Assembly: GCA_017540385.1 (NCBI GenBank)
Contig: JAFYBD010000135.1
Coordinates: forward strand, 1 to 25,057
Origin: Lentisphaeria bacterium
Lineage (GTDB): Bacteria; Verrucomicrobiota; Lentisphaeria; Victivallales; UBA1829
Reading direction: 5' to 3'
DNA length: 25,057 nt
Numbering within the stretch: the first letter of the stretch is position 1; the number at the start of each line of letters is the position of its first letter. The notes under the pieces are model-generated. The model had not been told where the DNA came from, made no database searches, and was given only the letters and a program-made list of their open reading frames with translations. Positions 23,077-25,057 of this stretch are shown one piece after another. Both the position numbers and the translations under genes were made by a program.

Positions 23077-24549
23077 ATGGAATCCGAACAGGACAGGTCC
23101 GTGGACCGTCCCGCGGAACAGACTTCCTCCGGGGCGCGCAAGTTTCTCCGCCGTCCGAAGGCGGACACGTTCACCGCGCCCGCGCACGGGTTCATCCCCG
23201 TCTTCGTGATCCTGGTCCTGTTTGTACTGGCCGCGGTCTTCGTCAAGTCGCTTTTCTTCGGCATTCTGGCCGCCATCCTGTCGTTCCATTTCGAACAGTT
23301 CCTCGAACGCCGTTTCTTCGGGACGAAGTTCATGCTCGGTCTGCATGCCTTCTTCGTGAAGCTGAAAGCCCCGTTCGCCGCCTTCCGCAAACGCATCACG
23401 CGCCGTTTCGGCGACGAACCGGAACAAGCGTCCGAGGCTGAGGCGGATTGCCCGCTGGAACAGTCCAACGGTCTCTCCGAGGCGGAAAACCACCGCATCG
23501 CGGCGCAGGCCTCCGCCATGACGGTCATCTTCATCGTGATCGTGACCGTCCTGCTCTCCTGGACGCTCGTGCATTTCATCAGGCCGTTCGCCTCGATGTC
23601 CGGCGATTCCCTGTCCCAGTGGGCGCAGAACAATCACGCGGTCGAGAAGCTCGAGCAGAAGCTCGGCGAACTGCTGGACCGCCTTGATCCGCCCTCGGAG
23701 GAGAATTCCGGCATGAACGTCCGCGAACGCCTTCGGGTCCGGATCAACGAGGCGATGGAGGAGCACAACACCGACGTTGCGAATTTCACGCTCCGGGCAG
23801 GCAACGCGCTGGTCAAAAACGCGTTTCACATCACGGCGTGGGTCGGCACGTTCGCGTTCGACCTCGTGATGTTCCTGTTCTTCTACTATTATTTCCTCCT
23901 CAAAATGGCGGTCTTCGCCGCCGGTCGCGCAGATTTCGGGCAGAACCTCGGCGAGTGGACCGTGAGCAGCATCTACGAGAGCGGCTGGCTCCCCGACGCC
24001 TCCGAGCACGAACGCCGCGGCGCGGCGCATATCATCAACCACATCTACAAGATGTTCCGGGCGTGGCTGGTCGGCTATTTCTGGATCATCGTGCTGGAGA
24101 CCATCCTGTACGCGCTGATCTTCATCCCGTTCAACGTGCCGTTCTGGCCCGTCCTCTCGCTCATCGCGGGCTCCACGATCCTGCTGCCGTTCCTGGGCCC
24201 CGTGCTTGCCGCCATCCTGTCCGTCGTCGTGACGATCCTCTTCGCGCAGGAAGGCATCGTGATGCCGATCATCGGCATCTCGCTCGGCTATCTGCTGATC
24301 CACGTGATCCTGGAACAGCTCCTGCTGTATCCGGTCCTCGTCGGCGAAGCCATCGGCCTGACCCTCGTGGAAACGATCATCGTGGTCCTGCTCGGCGCGG
24401 TCGTCGCGGGCGTCTCCGGCATGATCCTCGCCGTGCCCGCTGCCGCCCTTCTGAAGCTCCTCGTCCCGCTCTTCTACCAGACCCTGAACGCGCGCAGACG
24501 CCGTAAGGCGATGCAGGCGGCGCAGAGCAGCGCGGATCCCGGCACATGA
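23077..24549 (+). CDS. AI-2E transporter (PerM/TqsA) family permease
   Basis: A 490-residue membrane protein of the AI-2E transporter (formerly UPF0118) family. A first hydrophobic pair (IPVFVILVLFVLAAVFV and FFGILAAIL) is followed by a charged, probably cytoplasmic segment of about 70 residues (about 75-145). The next helix is at about 147-168. The later family core has FDLVMFLFFYYYFLLKMAV, GYFWIIVLETILYALIF, a TILLPFLGPVLAAILSVVV segment, and GYLLIHVILEQLLLYP. Members export signals or act as ion antiporters; the substrate is not predictable. Family members are usually about 350 residues, so the charged insertion and long N-terminus are unusual. GGAG nine nt upstream supports the ATG. Confidence 0.85.
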   Translation: MESEQDRSVDRPAEQTSSGARKFLRRPKADTFTAPAHGFIPVFVILVLFVLAAVFVKSLFFGILAAILSFHFEQFLERRFFGTKFMLGLHAFFVKLKAPFAAFRKRITRRFGDEPEQASEAEADCPLEQSNGLSEAENHRIAAQASAMTVIFIVIVTVLLSWTLVHFIRPFASMSGDSLSQWAQNNHAVEKLEQKLGELLDRLDPPSEENSGMNVRERLRVRINEAMEEHNTDVANFTLRAGNALVKNAFHITAWVGTFAFDLVMFLFFYYYFLLKMAVFAAGRADFGQNLGEWTVSSIYESGWLPDASEHERRGAAHIINHIYKMFRAWLVGYFWIIVLETILYALIFIPFNVPFWPVLSLIAGSTILLPFLGPVLAAILSVVVTILFAQEGIVMPIIGISLGYLLIHVILEQLLLYPVLVGEAIGLTLVETIIVVLLGAVVAGVSGMILAVPAAALLKLLVPLFYQTLNARRRRKAMQAAQSSADPGT

Positions 24550-24974
24550 AGCCCGGCGAACAGTTCACCTGTCCCGCCTGCGGACGCACCGCGTTCGCAA
24601 AGCTCGAAAAGATCCTCGACGGCTGGGATGTGAAGGGCGAACACCTGGTCTGCTCGTTCTGCGGCGCGGACGCGGGTGCTCCCGATGTTCCGAAATCCGG
24701 GGACGCCTCCTCAGTTTCCGCCGGACGCAAGGCGCTGGACGCGCTGTTCGGAAACGATGAATCCGCCGCCCCTCGCAAGACCTCGATCCTGGACAGGGAT
24801 ACCCCGTCGGAACACCGTTTCTGCCGGGACTGCGCCCATTCGCTCGTGAACGCCTTTGCCGTGATCTGCACGCGCAAGCACTGCGAGGTGCAGCCGATGG
24901 ACGACTGCCCGGACTACGAAAAACGCCCGGACCAGTCCGCTTCCTCCTCGAAATCCGTTTTGGATTTCAAGTGA
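24546..24974 (+). CDS. Small zinc-ribbon protein of unknown function
   Basis: A 142-residue soluble protein I do not recognise by name. Residues 9-39 hold a four-Cys ribbon (CPAC and CSFC). A low-complexity linker follows, then a second Cys cluster (Cys93, Cys96, Cys108, Cys113, Cys121) in the order CRDCAH, ICTRKHC and DDCPDY. Both clusters probably bind metal. The ATG overlaps the stop of the permease (ATGA) and has no ribosome site of its own, so translation is likely coupled. It is the last gene of the rph-purM operon. Confidence 0.75.
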   Translation: MKPGEQFTCPACGRTAFAKLEKILDGWDVKGEHLVCSFCGADAGAPDVPKSGDASSVSAGRKALDALFGNDESAAPRKTSILDRDTPSEHRFCRDCAHSLVNAFAVICTRKHCEVQPMDDCPDYEKRPDQSASSSKSVLDFK

Positions 24975-25057
24975 TCACATATCAGATATACGCGTTGTTC
25001 CCACCTCCACGACACGTCCGTCGGTGAAGTGCAGGACAAGAAGTTCTCTTTCGGAAA
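24975..25057 (-). CDS. C-terminal fragment of a convergent gene, unidentified
   Basis: Read on the minus strand, an open frame enters from the window edge and ends at the TGA at 24975-24977. The visible 26 residues include ERELLVLHFTDGR and end in TTRISDM. The alternating hydrophobic/charged pattern looks like real protein. Its stop abuts the stop of the zinc-ribbon gene with no gap. Too short to name a family. Confidence 0.4.
   Translation of the reverse strand, partial: SERELLVLHFTDGRVVEVGTTRISDM

Noticed and set aside
21109..24303. A minus-strand open frame of more than 1000 codons opposite rph, purM and the permease
   Set aside because: It is the shadow of GC-rich codons on the plus strand. 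The peptide is extremely rich in Asp, Glu, Gly and Val without motifs, while the plus strand encodes three recognised proteins.

Overview
The window is a contiguous piece of a GC-rich bacterial chromosome. Nearly all genes lie on the plus strand, are tightly packed and often overlap by four bases. Gene content is housekeeping. Several traits point to the PVC superphylum, with a Lentisphaeria/Victivallales-like bacterium as my best guess: a Ser/Thr kinase with an N-terminal zinc ribbon, a MoxR/DUF58/VWA operon, a small 4.5S-type SRP RNA, and AT-rich promoters in a GC-rich background. That placement is inference; no 16S or marker tree is possible here.

Layout. 1-120 is the last 39 codons of uvrA. 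321-2995 holds a YycJ-type metallo-beta-lactamase-fold hydrolase and a membrane-anchored Ser/Thr kinase. 3131-4384 is rsmB, with its own strong promoter. 4580-8607 is a moxR - DUF58 - DUF4381-like - VWA (BatA-type) operon. 8608-9758 is a 1.15 kb gene-poor island full of repeats. 9759-15640 is a topA - sanA-like - ispD - GT39-like membrane protein operon. 15706-20037 is hisH - hisA - aroB - dprA - comF. accD follows at 20079-21029, with a promoter buried inside comF. An SRP RNA gene sits at about 21035-21150. 21169-24974 is rph - purM - PerM-family protein - zinc-ribbon protein. A fragment of a convergent minus-strand gene probably ends at 24975.

The most unusual part is the island at 8574-9366. 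It starts with four 48-bp tandem copies of the 3' end of the VWA gene, stop codon included, whose differences are almost all synonymous in the VWA frame. It then carries three identical 40-bp elements built as five 8-nt blocks (A-B-A-B'-A'), which can fold into two mutually exclusive hairpins. Copies two and three are each followed by two copies of a 24-nt module, and there is also a triplicated 12-mer.

The second theme is promoter architecture. Four promoters share a TATATTATT or TATATTAGT -10 box, and two promoters (for accD and for the SRP RNA) are embedded in the 3' coding part of the preceding gene, where codon use becomes locally AT-rich.
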